A stretch of 64,000 nt of DNA from Novosphingobium resinovorum (GTDB lineage Bacteria; Pseudomonadota; Alphaproteobacteria; Sphingomonadales; Sphingomonadaceae): NCBI RefSeq assembly GCF_001742225.1, contig NZ_CP017075.1, forward strand, positions 806,001-870,000. Reading direction: 5' to 3'. The notes beneath the pieces are model-generated. The model did no database searches, was not told the origin of the DNA, and saw only the letters and a program-made list of their open reading frames with translations. Shown piece after piece: positions 8,764-18,679 of the stretch (the first letter of the stretch is position 1; the number at the start of each line of letters is the position of its first letter). A program made the position numbers and the translations under genes.

Positions 8764-10862
8764 TGCGGCGATCCTCCGGCCCCGGGCGAAGTGGCGGGCG
8801 TGGCAGTGGGCGAGGGCGGTGCCGCAGGCCGGTCCGCGTCATCGGCGGGCTCGGGCGCGGGCGACTGCGCCTCGCTGATGGGCTGGCGCGGGTCGTCGGG
8901 CTGGTCGGCGCCCTGCAGCTTGCGGCGCTCCTCTTCCGGCGAGACCTTGGGGGCGCCGACCCCGTACTGCGCGGAATAGGCGCGGAAGCGGGCGTCGAGG
9001 CGCTCCTTGGCGGTGCCGCCCCACTTCGTCTCGAGTTCGGTGAGGACTTCCATGCCCTTCTCCTTGTCGAAGATGTAAGTCAGCACGTCGCGCGCGATGG
9101 GATAGGCCGCGCCGGAACCGCCGCCGTGTTCGACGACCACGGAGCAGGCATAGCGTGGGTTATCGGCAGGGGCGAAGCAGATGAAGTGCCCGTGGTCGCG
9201 GTGCTTCCACAAGCCGCCCTTGCCGTTGCCGACGTTGAGGCCGACGACTTGCGCGGTGCCGGTCTTGCCCGCCAGCTTGATGTCGGGGAAGGGCAAGCGT
9301 GCATGGGGCGCGGATCCGGGACCGTTGGCGACGTCGGACATGGCCTGCCGGATATAGGCGAGATGCTCCTCGGGCACGCCGAGGGATGCCTGCTTCTCAT
9401 GCTCGTGGCCGTGGATCAGCTTGGGCATGATGATCCGCCCGCTGGCGATGCGCGAGGCCTGGATTGCCTGCTGCAGCGGGTTCACGAGGAAGTAGCCCTG
9501 TCCGATCGTGGCATTGACCGTGTCGAAGGTCTGCCATTGCTTATCGTACTTCTTGAGCTTCCACGCGGGGCTCGGCACCGTGCCGTAGGACTGGCCCGCA
9601 ACCGGCAGCGGAAACTCCTGCCCAAGGCCGAGCCGCTTGGCCATCGCCGCGATCGGATCCATGCCGATGCGCTGGGCGAAGTGGTAGAAGTAGACGTCGC
9701 AGCTCTGGTAGATGCCCTTGGCCATGTTGACCTGGCCATGGCCGCGCCGCTGCCAGCAGTGGAACACGCGGTTGCCGACGCGCAGGCCACCGCCGCAGAA
9801 CACGCTTTCGTTCGGATCGAGCCCGGCTTCCATGAACGACAGCGCCACCATCGGCTTGACGGTCGAGCCCGGCGGATAGAGCCCGCGCAGCACCTTGTTG
9901 CGCAGCGGCACGTGATCGTCGTCCGACAGCATCTTCCATTCGAGGCGGCCGATGCCGTCGGAGAAGCTGTTGGGATCGAAGCTGGGCATCGACGCCATCG
10001 CGAGCACGTCGCCGGTCTGGCAGTCCATCACGACAACGGCGGCCGATTCGGGGCCGATGCGCCGGGCCGCGTAGTCCTGGATCGCGGCGTCGATGGTCGT
10101 CTTGATGGTCTTGCCCGGAACATCCTCGCGCGTGTCGAGGTCGCGCACGATGCGGCCCGAGGCGGTCACCTCGACGCGCCGCGCGCCGGGGGTGCCGCGC
10201 AGGTCCTTCTCGTAGAACTTCTCGAGCGCATCCTTGCCCAGCTTGTAGCCGGGGGTCAGCAGGACGGGATCATGGTCCTTCTCGTACTCCTCGGCCGAGG
10301 CGGCGCCGACGTAGCCAATGAGATGGCCTACAGAGGGGCCGGTAGGGTAGAAGCGCGAGTAGCCGCGCTGGGTGACCACACCGGGAAGGTCCGGCAGGCG
10401 CACGCTGACCGAGGCGAAACGCTCCCAATCCAGGCGGGATGCGACCTCGACCGGGGCGAACCCGTGCGAGCGGTCCAGCTTGTCCTGCAGGTCCTGCATC
10501 GCGATCGGCGTGAGCGACAGCAGCTTGCCGAGTTCAGCGATGGTGCGCTCGGGATCGCTCATCCGCTCGGGGATCACGTCGACGCGGAAGTCGGCGCGGT
10601 TGGAGGCTAGAGGCTGGCCGTGGCGGTCGAGAATCCAGCCGCGACGCGGCGGGATCAGCGACAGGTTGACGCGGTTGCTCTCCGCCTTGAGCTTGTACTT
10701 CTCGTTCTCGAAGACCGAGAGGTACGTCATGCGCGCGGCGAGCAGGCAGCCGATTCCGCCCTGGATGCCGCCGACGACGATGGTGCGCCGATCGAAGCTG
10801 TTGCGCAGGGTGCCGTTGGTGACGTGCGGGGCGCGGATCAGACGCCTGAAATTGAACTTCAT
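8760..10862 (-). CDS. mrdA: Penicillin-binding protein 2, elongasome transpeptidase
   Basis: This 700-residue class B PBP crosslinks peptidoglycan during lateral wall growth. A short cytoplasmic tail and one membrane anchor (residues about 25-50) precede a dimerisation/pedestal domain. The transpeptidase domain carries SxxK (PPGSTVKP), SxN-like (QSCD) and KTG (AGKTGTAQ) motifs. The C-terminus has a Pro/Ala-rich tail of about 60 residues, longer than in enterobacterial PBP2 but common in sphingomonads. It lies between mreD and rodA and overlaps rodA by four bases. Confidence 0.97.
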   Translation of the reverse strand: MKFNFRRLIRAPHVTNGTLRNSFDRRTIVVGGIQGGIGCLLAARMTYLSVFENEKYKLKAESNRVNLSLIPPRRGWILDRHGQPLASNRADFRVDVIPERMSDPERTIAELGKLLSLTPIAMQDLQDKLDRSHGFAPVEVASRLDWERFASVSVRLPDLPGVVTQRGYSRFYPTGPSVGHLIGYVGAASAEEYEKDHDPVLLTPGYKLGKDALEKFYEKDLRGTPGARRVEVTASGRIVRDLDTREDVPGKTIKTTIDAAIQDYAARRIGPESAAVVVMDCQTGDVLAMASMPSFDPNSFSDGIGRLEWKMLSDDDHVPLRNKVLRGLYPPGSTVKPMVALSFMEAGLDPNESVFCGGGLRVGNRVFHCWQRRGHGQVNMAKGIYQSCDVYFYHFAQRIGMDPIAAMAKRLGLGQEFPLPVAGQSYGTVPSPAWKLKKYDKQWQTFDTVNATIGQGYFLVNPLQQAIQASRIASGRIIMPKLIHGHEHEKQASLGVPEEHLAYIRQAMSDVANGPGSAPHARLPFPDIKLAGKTGTAQVVGLNVGNGKGGLWKHRDHGHFICFAPADNPRYACSVVVEHGGGSGAAYPIARDVLTYIFDKEKGMEVLTELETKWGGTAKERLDARFRAYSAQYGVGAPKVSPEEERRKLQGADQPDDPRQPISEAQSPAPEPADDADRPAAPPSPTATPATSPGAGGSPQ

Positions 10863-10872
10863 GAGCAGGACT

Positions 10873-11427
10873 TCATCGCATGACCACGAAGGGGGTCAGG
10901 CGAAGGCGATCCATCAAGGCCACGAAGCGGCCGACGAGCGGGTAGATAATCACGGAAATCACGATCTGGGGCACGATCACATTGAGGGGGGCGGAAGCAC
11001 CGGCGATGTTCGATACGCCGAGGCAAAGTACGATATACGCCACGATGAGCCCGATCGCCACCAGCCACTCGGTCAGGAAGTTGCGCCAGGGCAGGCGTGT
11101 CTCGACATGGTCCAGAACGATCGTCGACAAGGACCACAGCAGCACGGCGGTGCCGAACGGCGATCCCGAGAACAGGTCGTCGAAGAGGCCGAGCGGGAGT
11201 CCGGCCCACATCGGCATCAGGCCGGGGCGCAACTGCCGCCAGGCGATGAACATGAGGAAGCCCAGCGGGGGCAGGACGGGCGCCGACGCGATCAGCACCC
11301 AGCCCGGCGCCAGCGATCCCAGCATCACCGTCAGCCACGGAACCCCGCCCGCGATCGTGCGCGAGGGCTTGCGGTTGATCCTCTGCTTTACGACCGTGTC
11401 GTTGCCGGACAGCAGCGGCACGATCAC
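10873..11427 (-). CDS. mreD: MreD, rod-shape-determining membrane protein
   Basis: This 184-residue protein has about five or six transmembrane segments and matches MreD in size and position. MreD links MreC to the RodA-PBP2 synthase in the inner membrane. The start is a GTG overlapping the mreC stop (GTGA), which implies translational coupling. Sequence conservation of MreD is generally low, so the call rests on topology and on the mreC-mreD-mrdA order. Confidence 0.92.
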   Translation of the reverse strand: MIVPLLSGNDTVVKQRINRKPSRTIAGGVPWLTVMLGSLAPGWVLIASAPVLPPLGFLMFIAWRQLRPGLMPMWAGLPLGLFDDLFSGSPFGTAVLLWSLSTIVLDHVETRLPWRNFLTEWLVAIGLIVAYIVLCLGVSNIAGASAPLNVIVPQIVISVIIYPLVGRFVALMDRLRLTPFVVMR

Positions 11428-12308
11428 TCGCTCCCGGGCGCGGGTTCGGCGGGAGGCGGCGGGGGCGGCGGTGCCCAGGCGCGCTCGACGACGACGTAGT
11501 CGGTGTCGGACGGGTTGCTCAGGACCCGCGCCATCGCACCGTCGCGCAGCAGTTCGGTGATGACCGCAAGCGGCGTGCCGGGCCGATAGAGCCCCCCCGA
11601 GCCGGAGGTGACCATCACGTCACCCTTGCGCAGCGGATTGAGGCCGAGGTTGACGAGTCGGATGCGGATCGTGCCGTCGCCGTGTCCTTGCGCAAAGGCG
11701 GGCACGCCGTCGCGCGCGCGGCGCACCGGGACGATGCTTTCGGTATCGGTGATGAGCAGCACGCGCGCACTCGACATGCCGACTTCGAGGACGCGCCCGA
11801 CGAGGCCCATCGGCGAACGGACGGGCATGCCCTTTACCACGCCCTTGTCGGTCCCCGCGCCCAGCGTCGCGAAGCGGCGGGTGCTGGCGCCGGTGGAACT
11901 GACCAGCCGCGCATAGGCGACCGGTCGCCCATCGTCCTCGCGCAAATCGAGCAACTGCTTGAGGCGGCGGTTCTCGGTTTCGGTGGCCTGCGCCCGCGCG
12001 ATGCGCACCTTGGCTTCGGCCAGTTCGCGTTCCAGCCGGGCATGCTCGCGTCCCGAAAGGAAGAAGCCGCCGATCTCCGCCATGAAGTCCTTGCCAGCGC
12101 GCCGCCCGCCGGCGGTCGCCTGTGCAGGTGACTCCGTCAGGTCCGAAGCGGCACCGCGCAGCGCCGAAAACGCATTCGGATTGACCATGGAGACGACGAG
12201 CAGGCCCAATCCCACCACCGCGCCGAGCACGCCGGCGGTGTACTGGAAGAACGTCGAATATTGCGCCCTGCGCGAAAAGCCGGAGCGCCGATTGGCTGGC
12301 GGTGCCAT
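11424..12308 (-). CDS. mreC: MreC, elongasome scaffold protein
   Basis: This 294-residue protein has one N-terminal transmembrane segment (about residues 22-45), a coiled coil (about 85-115) and a beta-rich periplasmic domain with a typical MreC sequence (RLVSSTGASTRRFATLGAG, VMVTSGSGGLYRPGTPLAVI). It activates PBP2-RodA in the periplasm. The C-terminus is proline-rich (WAPPPPPPPAEPAPG). A gap of about 100 bases separates it from mreB; the downstream genes overlap, so the operon is tight after this point. Confidence 0.95.
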   Translation of the reverse strand: MAPPANRRSGFSRRAQYSTFFQYTAGVLGAVVGLGLLVVSMVNPNAFSALRGAASDLTESPAQATAGGRRAGKDFMAEIGGFFLSGREHARLERELAEAKVRIARAQATETENRRLKQLLDLREDDGRPVAYARLVSSTGASTRRFATLGAGTDKGVVKGMPVRSPMGLVGRVLEVGMSSARVLLITDTESIVPVRRARDGVPAFAQGHGDGTIRIRLVNLGLNPLRKGDVMVTSGSGGLYRPGTPLAVITELLRDGAMARVLSNPSDTDYVVVERAWAPPPPPPPAEPAPGSE

Positions 12309-12411
12309 GCGCCATGCACTCCTGTCATTCCCGCGCGGCGGTCCGGTGCAGGATATCCGCCGCGCTTTTCAAGGAGCCCGCACCTCGCACGGCGCGGTGC
12401 TCCCTATTCGA

Positions 12412-13458
<1,047 letters not shown>

Positions 13459-13718
13459 CTAAAATCCGTTTCTTACCAATCGTTTGCCGAATCACTCTCG
13501 ACATCGACGACCGGGGGTTGCGGGTAGGAGGGCTCCCCTTAGCCCATCGATTCGCGAAAGGCCAAAATTTTGTTCCCGATTCCGGGGGGAAACGCTCATC
13601 GCCCGTCTCGAATTAGCGCCGTTTCGTCGCTAGTTTGACCTGCCGTCGCACGATGCGTCCATGACGCCTTCAACGTCCGCATTTTGTCGAGAAGCCCCCA
13701 ATCTTTGCCGAGACCCTG

Positions 13719-15527
13719 ATGCCCACGATCCGCCGCCTGCCCGAACACCTCGTCAACCGCATCGCCGCCGGCGAAGTGGTCGAACGGCCGGCGTCCGCGC
13801 TCAAGGAACTGGTCGAGAACGCCATCGATGCGGGCTCCACGCAGATCACCGTGAGGATCGCCTCGGGCGGTCTCGACATGATCGAGGTGACCGACGACGG
13901 CTGCGGCATGCGCCCTGACGAGATCGCGCTTGCTCTGGAGCGTCACGCGACCTCCAAGCTGCCCGACGAGGCGATCGAACTGGTGGCCACGCTGGGCTTC
14001 CGGGGCGAAGCTTTGCCATCGATCGGTTCTGTCGCGCGGTTGACGATCGAAAGCCGTCCGCACGATGCTGCCGAGGGCTGGAAGCGGGTGGTCGATCACG
14101 GCACCGTCGCGGTGGACGCGCCCGCCGCATTGCCGCCGGGAACGCGCATCCGGGTCGAGGATCTCTTCGGCAAAGTGCCTGCGCGGCGCAAGTTCCTGCG
14201 CTCGCCGCGCTCGGAATATGCGGTCTGCCTCGATGTTGTGCGCCGTCTCGCCATGGCGCGGCCCGACGTCGGTTTCGTGCTGGAGCATGACGGGCGCCGC
14301 ACCATCTCCGTGCAGCCGCGCGAGGAACTGGCGGCCCGCGTCGCCCGCCTCGTCGCGCGTGAGCTTGCCGAAGACGGCGTGGTCATCGAGGCCGAGCGCG
14401 GAACGGCGCGGCTTACCGGGGTGGCGGGCCTGCCGACCTACAACCGCGGCGTGGCGGATCACCAGTACTTGTTCGTCAATGGGCGTCCGGTGCGCGACAA
14501 GCTGCTCGTCGGCGCGGTGCGCGGTGCCTACTCCGATATGCTGGCGCGCGATCGCCATGCGGTGCTGGCCCTGTTTCTTGAGATTCCACCTGAGGAAGTG
14601 GACGTAAACGTCCATCCCGCCAAGACCGAGGTGCGCTTTCGCGATCCGGCCTTCGTACGTGGTTTCCTGGTCGGCGCGCTGCGGCATGCGCTGGAGGGGG
14701 CAGGGCAGAAGAGCGCGCAGCCGCCTCAGGCCGCCGCGATGAACATGTGGCAGGTCGAGCCGGTTGCGCCCGCACCCTCGATCGGCTCGCTGTTCGCGCG
14801 CGAATATTCTGCGCCGCGCAGTGACTACCAACCCTCGCGCGTTTCGGAGACGGGCACGGCGTGGCGCTCCTACGAGGCCGAGGTCATGGCCCAGCCCGCC
14901 GCGCGCGCCGAAGCGGCCGAAGAAGCGAGCGAGGAAGCGTTGCGCTATCCGCTCGGCGTCGCACGCGGGCAGGTGGCGGGGACCTACATCGTCGCCGAAG
15001 CGGAAGACGGCCTCGTCATCGTTGACCAGCATGCGGCGCACGAACGGCTCGTGCTGGAAAAGCTCAAGGCGGCGGGCGCCGAGGAGGCGATGAACCGCTC
15101 GCAGGCGTTGCTGCTGCCCGAAGTCGTCGAACTGGAGGAAGCCGCCTGCGATGCGCTGGAGGACAAGCTGGCCGATCTTGCCCGCCACGGCCTTATCCTC
15201 GAGCGCTTCGGACCGGCGGCGATGCTGGTGCGCGCGGTGCCCTCGGTGCTGTCGAAGAGCGATGTCGGCGCGCTGGTGCAGGATGTGGCGGACGACCTCG
15301 CGCGCAACGGCGATGCGCTGCTGCTGGGCGAAAAACTTGACCTCGTGCTGGCGACGATGGCCTGTCACGGTTCGGTGCGCGCGGGGCGTCTCCTGTCGGT
15401 CGCGGAGATGAATGCGCTGCTGCGCGAAATGGAGCGGACACCGCGCTCGGGCCAATGCAACCATGGCCGCCCCACGTGGGTTAAACTTGCCCATAACGAC
15501 ATAGAGAAACTGTTCGGGCGGAAATGA
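13719..15527 (+). CDS. mutL: MutL, DNA mismatch repair protein
   Basis: This 602-residue protein couples MutS mismatch recognition to strand removal. The N-terminal GHKL ATPase has ELVENAIDAGS, DDGCGM and FRGEALPSIGSV. The C-terminal domain carries DQHAAHERLVLE, which fits the DQHAx2Ex4E metal-binding motif of endonuclease-type MutL. This protein therefore probably nicks DNA itself, as expected for a bacterium without MutH. The start at RRLPEHLVNRIAAGEVVERP matches the family N-terminus. It overlaps the next gene by four bases. Confidence 0.97.
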   Translation: MPTIRRLPEHLVNRIAAGEVVERPASALKELVENAIDAGSTQITVRIASGGLDMIEVTDDGCGMRPDEIALALERHATSKLPDEAIELVATLGFRGEALPSIGSVARLTIESRPHDAAEGWKRVVDHGTVAVDAPAALPPGTRIRVEDLFGKVPARRKFLRSPRSEYAVCLDVVRRLAMARPDVGFVLEHDGRRTISVQPREELAARVARLVARELAEDGVVIEAERGTARLTGVAGLPTYNRGVADHQYLFVNGRPVRDKLLVGAVRGAYSDMLARDRHAVLALFLEIPPEEVDVNVHPAKTEVRFRDPAFVRGFLVGALRHALEGAGQKSAQPPQAAAMNMWQVEPVAPAPSIGSLFAREYSAPRSDYQPSRVSETGTAWRSYEAEVMAQPAARAEAAEEASEEALRYPLGVARGQVAGTYIVAEAEDGLVIVDQHAAHERLVLEKLKAAGAEEAMNRSQALLLPEVVELEEAACDALEDKLADLARHGLILERFGPAAMLVRAVPSVLSKSDVGALVQDVADDLARNGDALLLGEKLDLVLATMACHGSVRAGRLLSVAEMNALLREMERTPRSGQCNHGRPTWVKLAHNDIEKLFGRK

Positions 15528-16039
15528 TGCGAAAACACGCGATGGTATTGGCCGCGCTCGCTCTTCTGGCGGGCTGCGGCAGGGAAACTCCTGCCGAGGA
15601 GGCCGCCGAGAATGCGCATGACGTCGCCATGGTCGAACGCATGAGCAAGGAACCCTTCAAGCCCATCGTGCCGATCCCGATCACCGAACTCGACATGGAC
15701 CGCTATGGGCTCGACAAGCCCGGGTGCAATTTCGAGAAGGACGTGGTCGAAGAAGAGGACGCCGGAAAGCGTGGCCCGATCTTCATCGCCACCAGCGGCG
15801 AAGGTTTCATGCGCGTAGGAGCCGACCTCAAGCGCTTCGCCGCGAAAGACGAGAGCGCCGATCTGTCGGGCGGCGCGCGCACCACATATGTCGGGCTGTC
15901 GAGCTGGGTCGATATCGTGCGGCTCCCTGACTCGGGGAACGCCAGCGACCAGCAGACCTGGCCCGCCCGTCTGATCGTTCACGATTCCCAGGAGCGTGTG
16001 GCTTACCGCGCCGACGGGGTCATGCGCTGCCGCAGCTGA
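15524..16039 (+). CDS. Putative lipoprotein coupled to mutL
   Basis: This 171-residue protein starts with a lipoprotein signal (MMRKHAMVLAALALLAGC; lipobox LAGC) followed by an acidic stretch and a small globular region of mixed strands. The ATGA overlap with mutL indicates co-translation, although a mismatch-repair role for a lipoprotein is unlikely. I do not recognise the family. Confidence 0.7.
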   Translation: MMRKHAMVLAALALLAGCGRETPAEEAAENAHDVAMVERMSKEPFKPIVPIPITELDMDRYGLDKPGCNFEKDVVEEEDAGKRGPIFIATSGEGFMRVGADLKRFAAKDESADLSGGARTTYVGLSSWVDIVRLPDSGNASDQQTWPARLIVHDSQERVAYRADGVMRCRS

Positions 16040-16042
16040 GCT

Positions 16043-16804
16043 TCATCCCATGGCCATCGGTTTCAGCAGCATCCACAGCGCCATGGCGACCATGAACACG
16101 TTCTCCATCAGCGACACGAAGCCCAGCGGCACGCTGCCCGATCCGCCGACGCAGGCGCATTTCAACTCGCGCTTCTGGACGTAGACCGCGTAGAATACCG
16201 AGGCTCCGCCGACGCCGCCGATGACCAGCGCCACCGGGATCGACAGCCAGTTCAGCACGCCCGCCGCCATGAAGGCGCCTGCGAACCATTCCAGGAACGG
16301 ATAGGCATAGGCGTAAGGCACGTATCGCCGCGCCAGCAGATCATAGCCCAGGAACATCGAGGAGAATGTCTCGATGTCCTGCAGCTTGAGCATCGCCAGC
16401 AGCATCATGGTGATAGCCACGAACCACTCCGCCGCATGGACCGTCAGCGGGGAGCCGAGAGAAGCCCAACTGGCGGCAAGCGCGACGGCAGCGGCGGTTC
16501 CGAACACCCAGAGCACCGGCGCATAGCTCATGCGCTTGGCCTGATCATCGAGCCCGAGGAAGCGCTTGAGGTCGGAATGGCCGCCGATACGCTCGCCGTC
16601 GATGAAGATCTGCGGCGTGGTGGCGACGCCGTACTCGGCCTTGAAGGCGTCCACTTCATCGCGGGTGGTCAGCCAGTGGTCTTCTACGCGGTAACCGCGG
16701 CTTTTCAGCAGGTGCCGGGCCTTGAGGCCGTAGGGGCAGACGTGTTTTTCCATGACCATGCGGTACAGCACGGCGGTTCTGGCGGGGGCTTGGTGATCGC
16801 TCAT
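16043..16804 (-). CDS. Glutaredoxin-MauE/DoxX-like membrane fusion protein
   Basis: This 253-residue protein is two-part. Residues about 10-85 form a glutaredoxin fold with active site CPYG (single Cys, monothiol type), the cis-proline segment TTPQIFID and the GG motif GERIGGHSDL. The rest has about four to five transmembrane segments of the MauE/DoxX kind, with a CxC motif (KCACVGG) in the last loop. Such fusions are thought to move thiol redox equivalents or handle metal-thiol adducts across the membrane; the substrate is unknown. It is divergent from a MerR-family regulator, with only 40 bases between the start codons, and is read from a mer-type promoter. The -10 is so close that the mRNA would be nearly leaderless. 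Confidence 0.85.
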   Translation of the reverse strand: MSDHQAPARTAVLYRMVMEKHVCPYGLKARHLLKSRGYRVEDHWLTTRDEVDAFKAEYGVATTPQIFIDGERIGGHSDLKRFLGLDDQAKRMSYAPVLWVFGTAAAVALAASWASLGSPLTVHAAEWFVAITMMLLAMLKLQDIETFSSMFLGYDLLARRYVPYAYAYPFLEWFAGAFMAAGVLNWLSIPVALVIGGVGGASVFYAVYVQKRELKCACVGGSGSVPLGFVSLMENVFMVAMALWMLLKPMAMG

Positions 16805-16810
16805 GCCATG

Positions 16811-16842
16811 CTTATAACTTCCGTACCCTAGTACGGAGTCAA
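16811..16842 (-). promoter_or_regulatory. MerR-type operator/promoter of the glutaredoxin-MauE gene
   Basis: On the minus strand there is a -35 TTGACT (16837-16842) and a -10 TTATAA (16812-16817) with a 19-base spacer; shifting the -10 to TATAAG gives 20. The spacer contains a perfect dyad, CCGTAC-4 bases-GTACGG (16821-16836). Over-long spacers with a central dyad are the hallmark of MerR-activated promoters. From memory, the core TTGACTCCGTAC...GTACGGAAG is almost the classical PmerT sequence of Tn21/Tn501. Confidence 0.85.
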
Positions 16843-16844
16843 GC

Positions 16845-17258
16845 GTGGCCCTGACGATTTCCCAACTCGCCCATGCCGGAGGTGTCGGTGTCGAGACCGT
16901 GCGCTTCTATCAGCGCAAGGGCCTCCTCCACGACCCGCGCCCAGCCAGTACCGGGGGGGCGAAAGGCCAGCGGCATTACGGCGAGGAGGACGTGCGGCGC
17001 CTGCGCTTCGTGAGGGCGGCGAAGGATGCCGGGTTCATCCTCGACGAGATTGCCGAATTGCTCGGCCTCGATGCGGGCGACGACCGGGCGCGGGCGCGAA
17101 CGATGGCGCAGGCCCGGATCGCGCATCTGGATGAGGAGATCGCCCGGCTCGAACGGGCGCGAAACGCCTTGCGCAAGCTGGAGCGGGAATGCGCCGGAAG
17201 CGACACCGGACCATGCCCGATCATCGCGGCGTTCGAGGAGGGGGAGTGCTGCCGTTAA
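16845..17258 (+). CDS. MerR-family metal-responsive regulator (MerR/CueR hybrid features)
   Basis: This 137-residue regulator has a MerR winged helix (VETVRFYQRKGLL, residues 17-28) and a long dimerisation helix. Its metal-binding end has Cys116-x7-Cys124 followed by PII, and a terminal Cys-Cys pair (135-136). That spacing, the PII and the CC tail resemble CueR, whereas the DNA-binding helix resembles mercury MerR. The position of MerR Cys82 / CueR Ser77 appears to be Arg81, so a third Cys ligand is missing. It starts with GTG and is divergent from the glutaredoxin-MauE gene, its likely target. The inducer is not certain: Cu(I), Hg(II) or another thiophilic signal are possible. Confidence 0.85.
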   Translation: MALTISQLAHAGGVGVETVRFYQRKGLLHDPRPASTGGAKGQRHYGEEDVRRLRFVRAAKDAGFILDEIAELLGLDAGDDRARARTMAQARIAHLDEEIARLERARNALRKLERECAGSDTGPCPIIAAFEEGECCR

Positions 17259-17267
17259 AATAGAACC

Positions 17268-17352
17268 GTCATCCCCGCGAAGGCGGGGACCCATCTGATG
17301 ACGGTTCAACAAGCGAAGTCAGGAGATGGGTTCCCGCCTTCGCGGGAATGAC
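17268..17352. repeat. Long imperfect palindrome, GTCATCCC-type intergenic repeat
   Basis: Two 29-base arms (17268-17296 and 17324-17352) are near-perfect inverted copies, beginning GTCATCCCCGCGAAGG and ending in AATGAC. It lies in the gap between the merR-like gene and ychF. A sibling with the same outer arms but a different inner part is at 33358-33470. Confidence 0.85.
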
Positions 17353-17418
17353 GAAGATGGAATTGAAGCATAACCGCAGGGTGCGTCCTTGACGAGGCGC
17401 GCCGGAAGACTGCCAGCG

Positions 17419-17439
17419 GTCCCGGATCAAGTCCGGGAC
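17419..17439. repeat. Short palindrome near the ychF 3' end
   Basis: GTCCCGGA and TCCGGGAC form an 8-base stem around a 5-base loop, just beyond the ychF stop. It could act as a transcript-end hairpin, but no U-tract follows. Confidence 0.5.
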
Positions 17440-17459
17440 GACGGTTATTCTGCGTTTAC

Positions 17460-18560
17460 TCAGACGTTGAAACGGAAGTGCATCACGTCGCCGTCGGCGA
17501 CGACGTATTCCTTGCCTTCCTGGCGGAACTTGCCGGCTTCCTTGGCGCCCGCCTCGCCCTTGCAGGCGATGAAGTCGGGATAAGCGATGGTTTCGGCGCG
17601 GATGAAGCCGCGCTGCATGTCGGAGTGGATGGTGCCCGCAGCCTCGGGGGCCTTGGCGCCCTTGTGCACGGTCCAGGCGCGCGCTTCCTTGGGGCCGACG
17701 GTGAAGAACGTCAGCAGTTCGAGCAGTTCGTAACCTGCGCGGATGATGCGCGCGAGACCGGCTTCGGCAAGGCCCATTTCCTCGAGGAACACCATGCGGT
17801 CCTCCATGTCCATGCCGGTCAGTTCCGCCTCGATCGCGGCCGAGACGATGACGGCGCTGGCGCCTTCGGCCTTGGCCTTCTCGAATACCCGCGCGGAGAA
17901 GGCATTGCCCTCGGCGGCGGCTTCTTCCTCGACGTTGCAGACGTAGAGCACCGGCTTGGCGGTGATCAGCTGTGCCTGCGCGAAGACGCGCGCTTCGTCC
18001 TCGTCCTTGGGCTGCGTCAGGCGGGCGGGCTTACCGTCGCGCAGCAGGTCGAGTGCCTGGCCGAGCACAGACGCCACGATCTTGGCCTCCTTGTCGCCCT
18101 GCGTCGCCTTCTTCTGGGCAGCGGGAACGCGCTTCTCGAGGCTTTCGAGGTCGGAAAGCAGCAGTTCGGTCTCGACGGTGTCCGCGTCGGCGATGGGATC
18201 GACCTTGTTGTCGACGTGCTGGATATCGTCGTTCTCGAAGCAGCGCAGGACGTGGATGATCGCGTCGACTTCGCGGATGTTGCCGAGGAACTGGTTGCCG
18301 AGGCCTTCACCCTTGGACGCGCCGCGCACGAGGCCGGCGATGTCCACGAACGACAGCTGCGTCGGGATGATCTTGGCCGAACCCGCGATTTCCGCCAGCG
18401 CATCGAGGCGCGGGTCGGGCACGCCGACCTGCCCGACGTTGGGCTCGATCGTGCAGAACGGATAGTTGGCCGCCTGCGCCGCCTGCGTCTCGGTCAGCGC
18501 ATTGAACAAGGTCGACTTGCCGACATTGGGCAGACCCACGATTCCGCAACGGAAACCCAT
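17460..18560 (-). CDS. ychF: YchF (OLA1), ribosome-associated ATPase
   Basis: This 366-residue Obg-family P-loop protein prefers ATP over GTP and binds ribosomes. The G1 motif is GLPNVGKST, G3 is DIAGLVRGASKGEGLGN, and the altered G4 (NVEE) explains the ATP preference in this family. A central coiled coil and a C-terminal TGS domain (about residues 280-366, ending VMHFRFNV) are present. Length matches the family. In many bacteria it sits beside pth, which is also in this region (20902-21477), though three genes lie nearer. Confidence 0.97.
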   Translation of the reverse strand: MGFRCGIVGLPNVGKSTLFNALTETQAAQAANYPFCTIEPNVGQVGVPDPRLDALAEIAGSAKIIPTQLSFVDIAGLVRGASKGEGLGNQFLGNIREVDAIIHVLRCFENDDIQHVDNKVDPIADADTVETELLLSDLESLEKRVPAAQKKATQGDKEAKIVASVLGQALDLLRDGKPARLTQPKDEDEARVFAQAQLITAKPVLYVCNVEEEAAAEGNAFSARVFEKAKAEGASAVIVSAAIEAELTGMDMEDRMVFLEEMGLAEAGLARIIRAGYELLELLTFFTVGPKEARAWTVHKGAKAPEAAGTIHSDMQRGFIRAETIAYPDFIACKGEAGAKEAGKFRQEGKEYVVADGDVMHFRFNV

Positions 18561-18679
18561 CGAAAACTCCGAAAACTGTTTAAGGCGCGCCCATAGCCGG
18601 GTGCGGGGCGCTTGGCCAGAGCGAGAGCGGTTGCAGGCGGTTGACGGAAATTTCAGGTCTTACCCGTAAGCCCGCCGCC

